Shown: positions 49,477 to 62,047 of the stretch, piece after piece
Numbering within the stretch: the first letter of the stretch is position 1
How the letters are laid out: the number at the start of each line of letters is the position of its first letter
Assembly (NCBI GenBank): GCA_963966185.1
Contig: CAWZYM010000204.1
Location: 605,001 to 669,000, forward strand
Source: Rhabditoides inermis
Taxonomy: Eukaryota; Nematoda; Chromadorea; Rhabditida; Rhabditidae
Direction of reading: 5' to 3'
DNA length: 64,000 bases
Notes under the pieces: generated by a model
Databases searched by the model: none
What the model was told of the DNA's origin: nothing
Seen by the model: the letters and a program-made list of their open reading frames with translations, nothing else
Position numbers and translations under genes: made by a program

Positions 49477-49800
49477 AGGAGGAGGGAGGAGAGAGAGTAG
49501 GCATAACTGTCTCTCGAAAGTCGCAGTGACTACTGCAGACAGAGTAGAAGAGTAGATAGAAAATACCATAGTAATTTCTCTAGAATGTTGTTGTCACCGC
49601 TGCGGAGACGTGAGAATAGACGAGAGAGAGAAAAGAAAGTGAGAAAGAGAGAGACGGAGAAGTGAGAGTAGAAGGGTAGACAGAAGATACCATAGTAATT
49701 TTTCTAGAATGTTGTTGTCACCGCTGCGGAGACGTGAAAATAGACGAGAGAGAAATAAAAGAAAGTGAGAAAGAGAGAGACGGAGGTAGAGAGAGAAAGG

Positions 49801-49838
<38 letters not shown>

Positions 49839-50043
49839 AAGAAAGAAAGAAAGAGAGAGGAGAGAAAAGGTAAGGGAGAGAGATGGGGGATGAGGAATTA
49901 ATGAGTTGAAAACAGAGAAAATGAGAAAGAAAACAGAAGAAAAAATAGGAGAGATATAGTTAAAACAGACAGAACTTGAAAGAGCTACATGTTTCTACGC
50001 AAAAAACAACTATTTTTCTATTCGCAGCGCCGCTGCGCCTTTG
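48056..50043 (+). repeat. E unit 10
   Basis: Start is TTGCCCCTTTCATAC. M repeats start near 49293 and 49502. Very close to E unit 4. The tail differs at its end: CGCAGCGCCGCTGCG (50023-50037) replaces the usual hairpin before TCATACTAAT of the next unit. Confidence 0.85.
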
Positions 50044-50064
50044 TCATACTAATATTTACTATGG

Positions 50065-50096
<32 letters not shown>

Positions 50097-51772
50097 CTTC
50101 CGGAGAGATATCTCTTTTCAAAGTGTACTCTAACTACTCATTTTTTCCAGAAAGTTTCTTCAATACCTGAGAACGCAAAATTCCAAATATCTCGTCAATA
50201 GCGATCTCCTAATCATAGTTATCACCTAATCTCTTAACTATGGAGAAAAATTTCAAAATACTTCAATTAGAACCAAATTTGGATAGTAGGTGAATCGACC
50301 TAGAAAAAGTCGATAGCCGCGATACCAGCTGTCTGTGACCTCATCTTCATGCCCAAATAGGCGAATGTACCCAAAATGCACCCAAAATTCATGATCTTCG
50401 ATTTCTATAAAAATTGAATAGAAGAAAGATTACGTATAATAGATTATAGAAATTGGTTTCCTTTTTTTTAAAAGTCACCAAATATGGCGAGTATGATCGA
50501 CTTTTCGTACAGACGAGATAGAGGGTCCAATTTGTAAACTTAAGCTTCTATGGGCAAAAAAGCCGTTCTGTCAAAGTTTCAGATCGATCGGACTCTGTCT
50601 TCATACAGTATTAGACACTTTCTGAGCGCGCGTTACTTGCTGGGGTCGCGCCCACCGGATTGCTCGCTACCAGCCGTCAGGTCAACCGATCGATATCGAA
50701 TAGTTGGCATTCGCAAAAGTGACCCATATCCACTCAGTTGTGTCTTTTTGATAAGAATATGTCTAAATATAACTATAATGAATTGAGTCAGTTGAGAAGA
50801 CAAAATTTCTATCTTCAACGAATAACTTTGACAAAACGAAAAGTTGAAGGTTGAAAGTTAAGTAAAAAGTTTCGAGACGTCAATAGATAGTGCATTCTAA
50901 CGATCAAATCAAACTCAAACTGTTTCGAACTCCTTCACACGTGCGCACAACGTGTTAGGGCGCGCCAGCCGGCTTCTTTTCTCGAAGTCATTGTAGACGA
51001 ATCTTGTACTGCTTCTTTTTTCAGTTGAAACTAAGTTTTGAGTTTATTACTTGTACTCTGGTACATATTCAGCCGGAAATTCCGCTTCTCGATGCAGTAC
51101 AGTGTCGAGTGGAAGTGAGGTGAGGTGAGAATCGAGTTCACTTACATGTCATTTGGCAAGCACAGGCGGTCAAATTATATTTTTAGAACGGGAGAGAGTA
51201 GACAGTAGGGAGAGAAGACAGTAGAGGAGAAAGTAGTACTTTCTGTTTAAAAAAGTTTTTACATAACTGTCTCTCGAAAGTCGCAGTGACTACTGCAGAT
51301 GTGAGAATAGAACAGTAGACAGAAGGTACCATAGTACTGTCTCTAGAAAGTTGTTGTCACCGCAGCGGGGACGTGAAAGTATACAAGAGAGAGAATAGGA
51401 GAGAGAAAAGAGGAGAGAGAAGGGAGAGTAGACATAACTGTCTCTCGAAAGTCGCAGTGATAGTGATCACTGCAGATGTGAGAGTGAGAGTGGAAGAGGT
51501 GACGAGAGGTGAAAGTAGACAGAAGAAAACATAGTAATGTCTCTAGAAAGTTGTTGTCACAGTACAAGAAAAATATGCAGTAGACAAACAAGAGCATAGT
51601 ATTAGTATTGTCTCTATAAAATTGACAGTAGACAATAGAGAATATAATACTGTTTCTAGAGTATACAATACTGAGAGAGAAAGAGAAAGAGAGAAAGAGA
51701 TAGCGAGACAGTGGGAGAGGGAGAAGAGTGAGAGAGAGAGAGTAGAGATAGGGGAGAGTAGAACTATGTCAA

Positions 51773-51811
<39 letters not shown>

Positions 51812-52127
51812 GGGGAGAAGGAGGGAAATAGGATGGAAAGTAGACAGAGCAGTGTAGAGGACAAAGAGATGGGCGGTATGCATCTGTGAAACATAAAACA
51901 AGTGAAAAAGAAGTAGGAGAGATAGTTAGAAAAGAAAAAAAAGTTATATTTACGAAATACATACATGAAAAACTTGAACACTTCATCTACAACCCTAGCT
52001 TGTATGTAACTTCGCCAGAGTCATTAGAGAGCAATCAACTATCAAACATGCAAGACGAACTAATCTTCTATTTTTCTATTTTTGTATATCTAGTGCGAAG
52101 GCGCGCGACAGCGCGCCGGAGCGCTAG
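50044..52127 (+). repeat. E unit 11
   Basis: Six consecutive GTCT repeats, the longest run seen. M repeats near 51262 and 51430. Closely matches unit 1. Terminal hairpin ends CTAG at 52124-52127. Confidence 0.85.
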
Positions 52128-54130
52128 TCCCCCTTTCATACTAAAATTTACTATGGTGTCTGTCTGTCTGTCTGTCCTTCCGGAGAGATATCTCTTTTCA
52201 AACTCTACTCTAACTACTCATTTTTTCTAGAAAGTTTCTTCAATACCTGAGAACGCAAAATTCCAAATATCTCGTCAATAGCGATCTCCTAATCATAGTT
52301 ATCACCTAATCTCTTAACTATGGAGAAAAATTTCAAAATACTTCAATGAGAACCAAACTTGGAGAGTAGGTAAATCGACCTAGAAAAAGTCGATAGCCGC
52401 GATACCAGCCGACTGTGACCTCATCTTCATGCCCAAATAGGCGAATGTACCCAAAATGCACCCAAAATTCATGATCTTCGATTTCTATAAAAATTGAATA
52501 GAAGAAAGATTACGTATAATAGATTATAGAAACTTGTTTCCTTTTTTGAAAAGTCACCAAATATGGCGAATATGATCGACTTTTCGTACAGACGAGATAG
52601 AGGGTCCAATTTGTAAACTTAAGCTTTTATGGGCAAAAAAGCCCTTCTGTCAAAGTTTCAGATCGATCGGACTTTGTCTTCATACAGTATTAGACATTTT
52701 CTGAGCGCGCGTTACTTGCTGGGGTCGCGCCCACCGGATTGCTCGCTACCAGCTGCCAGGTCAACCGATCGATATCGAATAGTTGGCATTTGCAATCACT
52801 GACCCTTATCCACTCAGTTGTGTCTTTTTTGATAGGAATATGTCTAAATATAACAATAATGGATTGAGTCAGTGGAAAAAAGACAAAATTTCTATCTTCA
52901 ACGAATAACTTTGACAAAACGAAAAGTTGAAGGTTGAAAGTTAAGTAAAATGTTTCTAGACGTCAATAGATAGTGCTTTCTAACGATCAAATCAACCTCA
53001 AACTGTTTCAAGCTCCTTCACACGTGCGCACAACGTTTTAGGGCGCGCCAGCCGGGTTTTTTTCTCGAAGTCATTGTAGACGTAATATAGAACTATGTAC
53101 TGCTTCTTTTTTTTAGTTGAAACTTAGTTTTGAGTTTATTACTTGTACTCTTGTACATATTCAGCCTGAAATTCCGCTTTTCGATGCAGTACAGTGTCGA
53201 GTGGAAGTGAGGTGAGGTGAGAATCGAGTTCACCTTACATGTCATTTGGCAAGCACAGGCGATCAAATTATATTTTCAGAACGTGAGAGAGTATATAGTA
53301 GGGAAAGAAGACAGTAGATAAGAGATTAGTACTTTCTGTTAAAAAAGATTTTACATAACTGTCTCTCGAAAGTCGCAGTGACTACTGCAGATGTGAGAAT
53401 AGAAGAGTAGACAGAAGGTGCCATAGTACTGTCTAGAGAAAGTTGTTGTCACCGATGCAGAGACGTGAGAATAGACAAGAGAAAGACAGACAGAGAAAGA
53501 GAGAGAGAGAGAGAGAAAGAGAGAAAGAGAGAGAGAGGAGGGAGGAGAAGGAGGGAAGAGAGAGAGTAGGCATAACTGTCTCTCGAAAGTCGCAGTGACT
53601 GCTGCAGACGTGAGAGTAGAAGAGTAGACAGAAGGTAACATAGTACTGTCTCTAGAAAATTGTTGTCACCGATGCGGAGACGTGAGAATAGACAAGAGAG
53701 AAAGATGAGGAGAGAGAGAGAAGGTAGGAGAGAGAAAAGAGGAGAGAGAAAGGAGAGTAGACATAACTGTCTTTCGAAAGTCGCAGTGATAGTGATTACT
53801 GCAGATGTGAAAGTAAGAGTGGAAGAGGTGACGAAAGGTGGAAGTAGACAGAAGAAAACATAGTAATGTCTCTAGAAAGTTTTTGTCACATTGAAAGAAA
53901 AAGATGCAGTAGACAAACAAGAGCATATGTAGTATTAGTATTGTCTCTAGAAAGTTGACAGTAGAGTAGACAATAGAGAATATAATACTGTTTCTAGAGA
54001 ACATAATACTGAGAGAGAAAGAGAAAGAGAGAAAGAGATAGGGAGACAGTGGTAGAGGGAGAAGAGAGAGAGGAGAGATAGGGGAAAGTAGAACTGTCTC
54101 GAGGAGAGAGAGAGAGAGAGAAAGAGAGAA

Positions 54131-54165
<35 letters not shown>

Positions 54166-54655
54166 GGGCGGGGGGGGGGGAAGAGGAGGGAGATGAGATG
54201 GAAAGTAGACAGAACAGTGTAGAGGAGAAAGAGATGGGGCGGTGTACATCTGTGAAACATAAAATAGGTGAAAAAGAAGTAGGAGAGATAGTTAGAAAAG
54301 ACAAAAAATTAAGCTACATATACAAAATACAAAGAACTTGAACACTTCAACTACAACCCTTGCGTGTATAGTTCCATGCTCGCAATAAGTTGCGCGCGGT
54401 GGGGTAGATCAGAGGAAGACGGAGAGTCAGCTCTAGGCAATAGCGCGCAAAACAAGAGAGACAGACGGTTATGGTACCGTATTTCGAACTGCAAGCGAGG
54501 TAGATCGAAAACTATCGCTCTGGCGCAGAGTATATGTTACTTCGCAAGAGTCATTGGAGAACAATCAACTATCAAACATGCAAGACGAACTATTCTTCTA
54601 TTTTCTTTTTCGTATACCTAGTGCGTAGGCGCGCGACAGCGCGCCGGAGCGCTAG
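52128..54655 (+). repeat. E unit 12 (near-exact copy of unit 8)
   Basis: Length 2528 against 2526 for unit 8, including the tail insert (about 54370-54530). The visible length change is a GA dinucleotide in the tract near 54110. Terminal CTAG 54652-54655. Confidence 0.9.
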
Positions 54656-56377
54656 TCCCCCTTGCATACCAATATTTACTATGGCGTCTGTCTGTCTGTC
54701 TTTCCGGATCGATATCTCTCTTTAAAACCAATCCTACTTGTTGAATTTTTCAAAAAAGTTTTCTCTTATACTAATATCGCAAAATTCCAAATATCTCGTC
54801 AATAGCGATCTCCTAATCATAGTTATCACCTAATCTCTTAACTCTGGAGAAAAATTTCAAAATACTTCAATTAGAACCAAATTTGGAGAGTAGGTGAATC
54901 GACCTAGAAAAAGTCGATAGCCGCGATACCAGCTGCCTGTGACCTCATCTTCATGCCCAAATAGGCGAATGTACCCAAAATGCACCCAAAATTCATGATC
55001 TTCGATTTCTATAAAAATTGAATAGAAGAAAGATTACGTATAATAAATTATAGAAACTGGTTTCCTTTTTTGAAAAGTCACCAAATATGGCGAATATGAT
55101 CGACTTTTCGTACAGACGAGATAGAGGGTCCAATTTGTAAACTTAAGCTTTTATGGGCAAAAAAGCCCTTCTGTCAAAGTTTCAGATCGATCGGACTTTG
55201 TCTTCATACAGTATTAGACATTTTCTGAGCGCGCGTTACTTGCTGGGGTCGCGCCCACCGGATTGCTCGCTGCCAGCCGCCAGGTCAAATGATCGATATC
55301 GAATAGTTGGCATTCGCAATCACTGACCCATATCCACTCAGTTGTGTCTTTTTTGATAGGATCATGTCTAAATATAACTATAATGAATTGAGTCAGTTGA
55401 GAAGACAAAATTTCTATCTTCAACGAATAACTTTGACAAAACGAAAAGTTGAAGGTTGAAAGTTAAGTAAAAAGTTTCGAGACGTCAATAGATAGTGCAT
55501 TCTAACGATCAAATCAAACTCAAACTGTTTCGAACTCCTTCACACGTGCGCACAACGTGTTAGGGCGCGCCAGCCGGCTTCTTTTCTCGAAGTCATTGTA
55601 GACGAATCTTGTACTGCTTCTTTTTTCAGTTGAAACTAAGTTTTGAGTTTATTACTTGTACTCTGGTACATATTCAGCCGGAAATTCCGCTTCTCGATGC
55701 AGTACAGTGTCGAGTGGAAGTGAGGTGAGGTGAGAATCGAGTTCACTTACATGTCATTTGGCAAGCACAGGCGGTCAAATTATATTTTTAGAACGGGAGA
55801 GAGTAGACAGTAGGGAGAGAAGACAGTAGAGGAGAAAGTAGTACTTTCTGTTTAAAAAAGTTTTTACATAACTGTCTCTCGAAAGTCGCAGTGACTACTG
55901 CAGATGTGAGAATAGAACAGTAGACAGAAGGTACCATAGTACTGTCTCTAGAAAGTTGTTGTCACCGCAGCGGGGACGTGAAAGTATACAAGAGAGAGAA
56001 TAGGAGAGAGAAAAGAGGAGAGAGAAGGGAGAGTAGACATAACTGTCTCTCGAAAGTCGCAGTGATAGTGATCACTGCAGATGTGAGAGTGAGAGTGGAA
56101 AAGGTGACGAGAGGTGAAAGTAGACAGAAGAAAACATAGTAATGTCTCTAGAAAGTTGTTGTCACAGTACAAGAAAAATATGCAGTAGACAAACAAGAGC
56201 ATAGTATTAGTATTGTCTCTATAAAATTGACAGTAGACAATACAGAATATAATACTGTTTCTAGAGTATACAATACTGAGAGAGAAAGAGAAAGAGAGAA
56301 AGAGATAGCGAGACAGTGGGAGAGGGAGAAGAGTGAGAGAGAGAGAGTAGAGATAGGGGAGAGTAGAACTATGTCAA

Positions 56378-56418
<41 letters not shown>

Positions 56419-56734
56419 GGGGAGAAGGAGGGAAATAGGATGGAAAGTAGACAGAGCAGTGTAGAGGACAAAGAGATGGGCGGTATGCATCTGTGAAACA
56501 TAAAACAAGTGAAAAAGAAGTAGGAGAGATAGTTAGAAAAGAAAAAAAAGTTATATTTACGAAATACATACATGAAAAACTTGAACACTTCATCTACAAC
56601 CCTAGCTTGTATGTAACTTCGCCAGAGTCATTAGAGAGCAATCAACTATCAAACATGCAAGACGAACTAATCTTCTATTTTTCTATTTTTGTATATCTAG
56701 TGCGAAGGCGCGCGACAGCGCGCCGGAGCGCTAG
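54656..56734 (+). repeat. E unit 13 (chimera)
   Basis: The first ~700 bp (TCCCCCTTGCATACC start, TTTCCGGATCGATA, GGTCAAATGATCG) match unit 14 at an offset of 2079. From about 55370 on (CTATAATGAATTGAGTC onward) the sequence matches unit 11 at an offset of about 4606. CTAG at 56731-56734. Confidence 0.85.
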
Positions 56735-58111
56735 TCCCCCTTGCATACTAATATTTACTATGGCGTCTGTCTGTCTGTCTTTCCGGATCGATATCTCTCT
56801 TTAAAACCAATCCTACTTGTTGAATTTTTCAAAAAAGTTTTCTCTTATACTAATATCGCAAAATTCCAAATATCTCGTCAATAGCGATCTCCTAATCATA
56901 GTTATCACCTAATCTCTTAACTCTGGAGAAAAATTTCAAAATACTTCAATTAGAACCAAATTTGGAGAGTAGGTGAATCGACCTAGAAAAAGTCGATAGC
57001 CGCGATACCAGCTGCCTGTGACCTCATCTTCATGCCCAAATAGGCGAATGTACCCAAAATGCACCCAAAATTCATGATCTTCGATTTCTATAAAAATTGA
57101 ATAGAAGAAAGATTACGTATAATAAATTATAGAAACTGGTTTCCTTTTTTGAAAAGTCACCAAATATGGCGAATATGATCGACTTTTCGTACAGACGAGA
57201 TAGAGGGTCCAATTTGTAAACTTAAGCTTTTATGGGCAAAAAAGCCCTTCTGTCAAAGTTTCAGATCGATCGGACTTTGTCTTCATACAGTATTAGACAT
57301 TTTCTGAGCGCGCGTTACTTGCTGGGGTCGCGCCCACCGGATTGCTCGCTGCCAGCCGCCAGGTCAAATGATCGATATCGAATAGTTGGCATTCGCAATC
57401 ACTGACCCATATCCACTCAGTTGTGTCTTTTTTGATAGGATCATGTCTATATATAACAATAATGGATTGAGTCAGTTGAAAGAAAGAGAAAATTTGTAGC
57501 TTCAACTAATAATTTCCACGAAACGACGAGTTTGAGGTTCTAAAAGACAAGGAAAGTGTTCATGACAAGTTCAGTCAATATATTATGTTTTGTGAAGATC
57601 AATCCAATTTCAAACTCTATCAAGTTACTTCAGACATGCGCACAACGAGTTAGGGCGCGCCAGCCGGCTTATTTTCTTTCAGCTGTGTCATCTCGAAGTC
57701 ATTGTAGACGTGATATAGAAATATGAACTGTTTTCTTTTTGTTAGTTGAAACTACATAGGTTTTGAGTTCATTACTTGAACAAATTGAGCCTGAAATTCC
57801 GCTTATTGATGCAGTACAGTGACGAGTGGAAGTGAGGTGAGGTGAGAATCGATTTCACCTTACATGTCATTTGGCAAGCACAGGCGGTTGAATTATATTT
57901 TTTAGAACGTGAGAGAGTAGACAGCAGGGAGAGTAGACAGTAGACAGAAGAGAGTAGTAGTAAAAAAGTTGTTTTCACATAACTGTCTCTCGAAAGTCGC
58001 AGTGACTGCTGCAGACGTGAGAGTAGAATAGTAGATAAAAGGTGCCATAGTACTGTCTCTAGAAAATTGTTGTCACCGATGCGGTGACGTGAGAATAGAC
58101 AAGAAAAAGAC

Positions 58112-58163
<52 letters not shown>

Positions 58164-58347
58164 GAGAGAGATAGAGAGAAGAGAGAGAGAGAAGGAGAGA
58201 AGAGGGAGAGTAGACATAACTGTCTATTGAAAGTGGCAGTGACTGCTGCAGACGTGAGAGTAGAAGAGTAGATAAAAGGTGCCATAGTACTGTCTCTAGA
58301 AAATTGTTGTCACCGATGCGGTGACGTGAGAATAGACAAAAAAAGAC

Positions 58348-58380
<33 letters not shown>

Positions 58381-58566
58381 AAGAGAAGAGAGAGAGAAGA
58401 GAGAGAGAGAAGGAGAGAGGAGGGAGAGTAGACATAACTGTCTATTGGAAGTGGCAGTGACTGCTGCAGACGTGAGAGTAGAAGAGTAGATAAAAGGTGC
58501 CATAGTACTGTCTCCAGAAAATTGTTGTCACCGATGCGGTGACGTGAGAATAGACAAGAAAAAGAC

Positions 58567-58609
<43 letters not shown>

Positions 58610-58779
58610 AAGAGAGAGAGAAGAGAGAGAGAAGGAGAGAGGAGGGAGAGTAGACATAACTGTCTATTGAAAATGGCAGTGACTGCTGCAGACGTGAGAG
58701 TAGAAGAGTAGATAAAAGGTGCCATAGTACTGTCTCTAGAAAATTGTTGTCACCGATGCGGTGACGTGAGACAAGAAAA

Positions 58780-58828
<49 letters not shown>

Positions 58829-58998
58829 AGACAGAGAGAGAAGGAGAGAGAAGGAGAGAGGAGGGAGAGTAGACTTAACTGTCTATTGAAAGTGGCAGTG
58901 ACTGCTGCAGACGTGAGAGTAGAAGAGTAGATAAAAGGTGTCATAGTACTGTCTCTAGATAATTGTTGTCACCGATGCAGAGACGTGAGACAAGAAAA

Positions 58999-59051
<53 letters not shown>

Positions 59052-59209
59052 AGACAGAGAGAGAAGGAGAGAGGAGGGAGAGTAGACATAAGTCTATTGA
59101 AAGTGGCAGTGACTGCTGCAGACGTGAGAGTAGAAGAGTAGATAAAAGGTGTCATAGTACTGTCTCTAGATAATTGTTGTCACCGATGCAGAGACGTGAG
59201 ACAAGAAAA

Positions 59210-59246
<37 letters not shown>

Positions 59247-59434
59247 AGACAGAGAGAGAAGGAGAGAGGAGGGAGAGTAGACATAACTGTCTATTGAAAG
59301 TGGCAGTGACTGCTGCAGAGGTGAGAGTAGAAGAGTAGATAAAATAAGCCATAGTACTGTGACTAGATAATTGTTGTCACCGATGCAGAGACGTGAGAAT
59401 AGACAAGAGAGTGAGAGAGAGAAAGAGAGAAGGA

Positions 59435-59482
<48 letters not shown>

Positions 59483-59661
59483 AGAAGAGAAGAGGGAGAG
59501 TAGACATAACTGTCTATTGAAAGTCGCAGTGACTGTTGCAGAGGTGAGAGTAGAAGAGTAGATAAAATAAGCCATAGTACTGTCTCTAGACAATTGTTGT
59601 CACCGATGCAGAGACGTGAGAAAAGACAAGAGAGTGAGAGAGAGAAAAAGAGAAGGAAGAG

Positions 59662-59708
<47 letters not shown>

Positions 59709-60152
59709 AGGAGAGAGGAAGGAGAGGAGATATAACTGTCTCTCCATAGTCGCAGTGACTGCTGCAGACGTGAGTGTAGAAGAGTAGACAGAAGGTGTCA
59801 TAGTACTGTCTCTAGAATTTTGTTGTCACCGCTGCGGAGACGTGAGAATAGAGATAAAAGATAGTGAAAAAGAGAGAGACGGAGGTGGAGAGAGGAAGGA
59901 GGGTAGAGAAGGAGAGAGAGGGAGGGGGGGAAGAGGTAGGGGAGAGATATGGAGGAAGAGGAAGTAATGAGTTGAAAATAGAGAAAACTAGAAAGAAAAC
60001 AGAAGAAAAAAGTAGGTGAGAGATAGTTGAAACAGACAGAACTTGAAAGAGATACATGTTTCTACGCAAAAAGCAACTATTTTTCTATTTTGTCTATTTT
60101 TGTATCTTGTATGCCTAGTGCGGAGGCGCGCGACAGCGCGCCGGAGCGCTAG
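56735..60152 (+). repeat. E unit 14 with nine M repeats (3.4 kb)
   Basis: Longest unit. After a variant body (CGAGTTTGAGG at 57527), M repeats start at 57978, 58215, 58433, 58655, 58874, 59087, 59282, 59505 and 59731, spaced 195-237 bp mainly by GA-tract length. Several share CTATTGAAAGTGGCAGTGAC, a variant not seen in other units. Terminal CTAG 60149-60152. Confidence 0.85.
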
Positions 60153-61661
60153 TCCCCCTTGCATACTAATATTTACTATGGTGTCTGTCTGTCCTTCTTT
60201 CCGGAAGGTTATCTTTATTCAAAATCAGTATTATCACTTCACTTCTTCTAAAAAGTTTCTTCAAAACCCCAGTACGCAAAATTCCAAATATCTCGTCAAT
60301 AGCGATCTCCTAATCATAGGTATCACTTAATCTCTTAACTATGAAGAAAAATTTCAAAATGCTTCAATTAGAACCAAATTTGGGGAGTAGGTGAATCGAC
60401 CTAGAAAAAGTCGATAGCCGCGATACCAGCTGTCTGTGACCTCATCTTCATGCCCAAATAAGCGAATGTACCCAAAATGCACCCAAAATTCATGATCTTC
60501 GATTTCTATAAAAGTTGAATAGAAGAAAGATTACGTATAATAGATTATAGAAACTGGTTTCCTTTTTTGAAAAGTCACCAAATATGGCGAATATGATCGA
60601 CTTTTCGTACAGACGAGATAGAGGGTCCAATTTGTAAACTTAAGCTTTTATGGGCAAAAAAACCCTTCTGTCAAAGTTTCAGATCGATCGGACTTTGTCT
60701 TCATACAGTATAAGACATTTTCTGAGCGCGCGTTACTTGCTGGGGTCGCGCCCACCGGATTGCTCGCTACCAGCCGCCAGGTCAACCGATCGATATCGAA
60801 TTGTTGGCATTTGCAATCACTGACCTATATCCACTCAGTTGTGTCTTTTTTGATAGGAATATGTCTAAAAATAACAATAATGGATTGAGTCAGTTGAAAA
60901 AGACAAAATTTCTATCTCCAACGAATAACTTTGACAAAACGAAAAGTTCAAGGTGGAAAGTTGAGTAAAATGTGTCAATATAAAGTGCTTTCTAACGATC
61001 GAATCAACGTCAAACTGTTTTAAACTCCTTCACACGTGCGCACAACGTGTTAGGGCGCGCAAGCCGGCTTCTTTTCTCGGAGTCAGTGTAGACGTAATAT
61101 AGAACTATGTACTGCTTCTTTTTTCAGTTGAAACTAAGTTTGGAGTTTATTACTTGTACTCTTGTACATATTCAGCTTGAAATTCCGCTTTTCGATGCAG
61201 TACAGTGTCGAGTAGAAGTGAGGTGAGGTGAGAATCGAGTTCACCTTACATGTCATTTGGCAATCACAGGCTGTCAAATCAAATTTTTAGAACGTGAGAG
61301 AGTAGACAGTAGAGAGAGAGAAGACAGTAGAGAAGAGAGTAGTACTTTCTGTTTAAAAAGTTTTTACATAACTGTCTCTCGAAAGTCGCAGTGACTACTG
61401 CAGATGTGAGAATAGAAGAGTAGACACTGTCCAAATTGGTTGTAAACAACCATTTAGAAAAAGTTATGCTCATATTTGGAATCAGCATGAAAAACTGTGT
61501 ATATGACCATGTTTTCATAAGAATCCGCCAAGACGAGTGCGCAAGCTGCCCGTGTGAGAGAGAAAGAGAGAAAGAGAGAAAGAGATAGCGAGACAGTGGG
61601 AGAGGGAGAAGAGAGAGAGAGAGAGGAGAGAGATAGGGGAGAGTAGAACTGTGTCGAGGAA

Positions 61662-61732
<71 letters not shown>

Positions 61733-62047
61733 GGGGAATGAGGAGGGAGATAGGATGGAAAGTAGACAGAACAGTGTTGAGGAGAAAGAGATGGGGCAGT
61801 GTACATCTGTGAAACATAAAATGAGTGAAAAAGAAGTAGGAGAGATAGATAGAAAAGACAAAAATTAAGCTACATATACAAAATACATAGAACTTGAACA
61901 CTTCAACTACAACCCTTGCGTGTATGTATCTTCGCAAGAGTCATTAGAGAGCAATCAACTATCAAACATGCAAGACGAACTATTCTTCTATTTTTCTATT
62001 TTTGTATACCTAGTGCGGAGGCGCACGACAGCGCGCCGGAGCGCTAG
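60153..62047 (+). repeat. E unit 15 (last unit, M run replaced)
   Basis: One partial M repeat (61367) is broken at about 61427 by 125 bp of otherwise unseen DNA before the GA tract resumes at about 61553. The terminal hairpin ends CTAG at 62044-62047 and is followed at once by the reverse-oriented 21-bp satellite. Confidence 0.8.
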
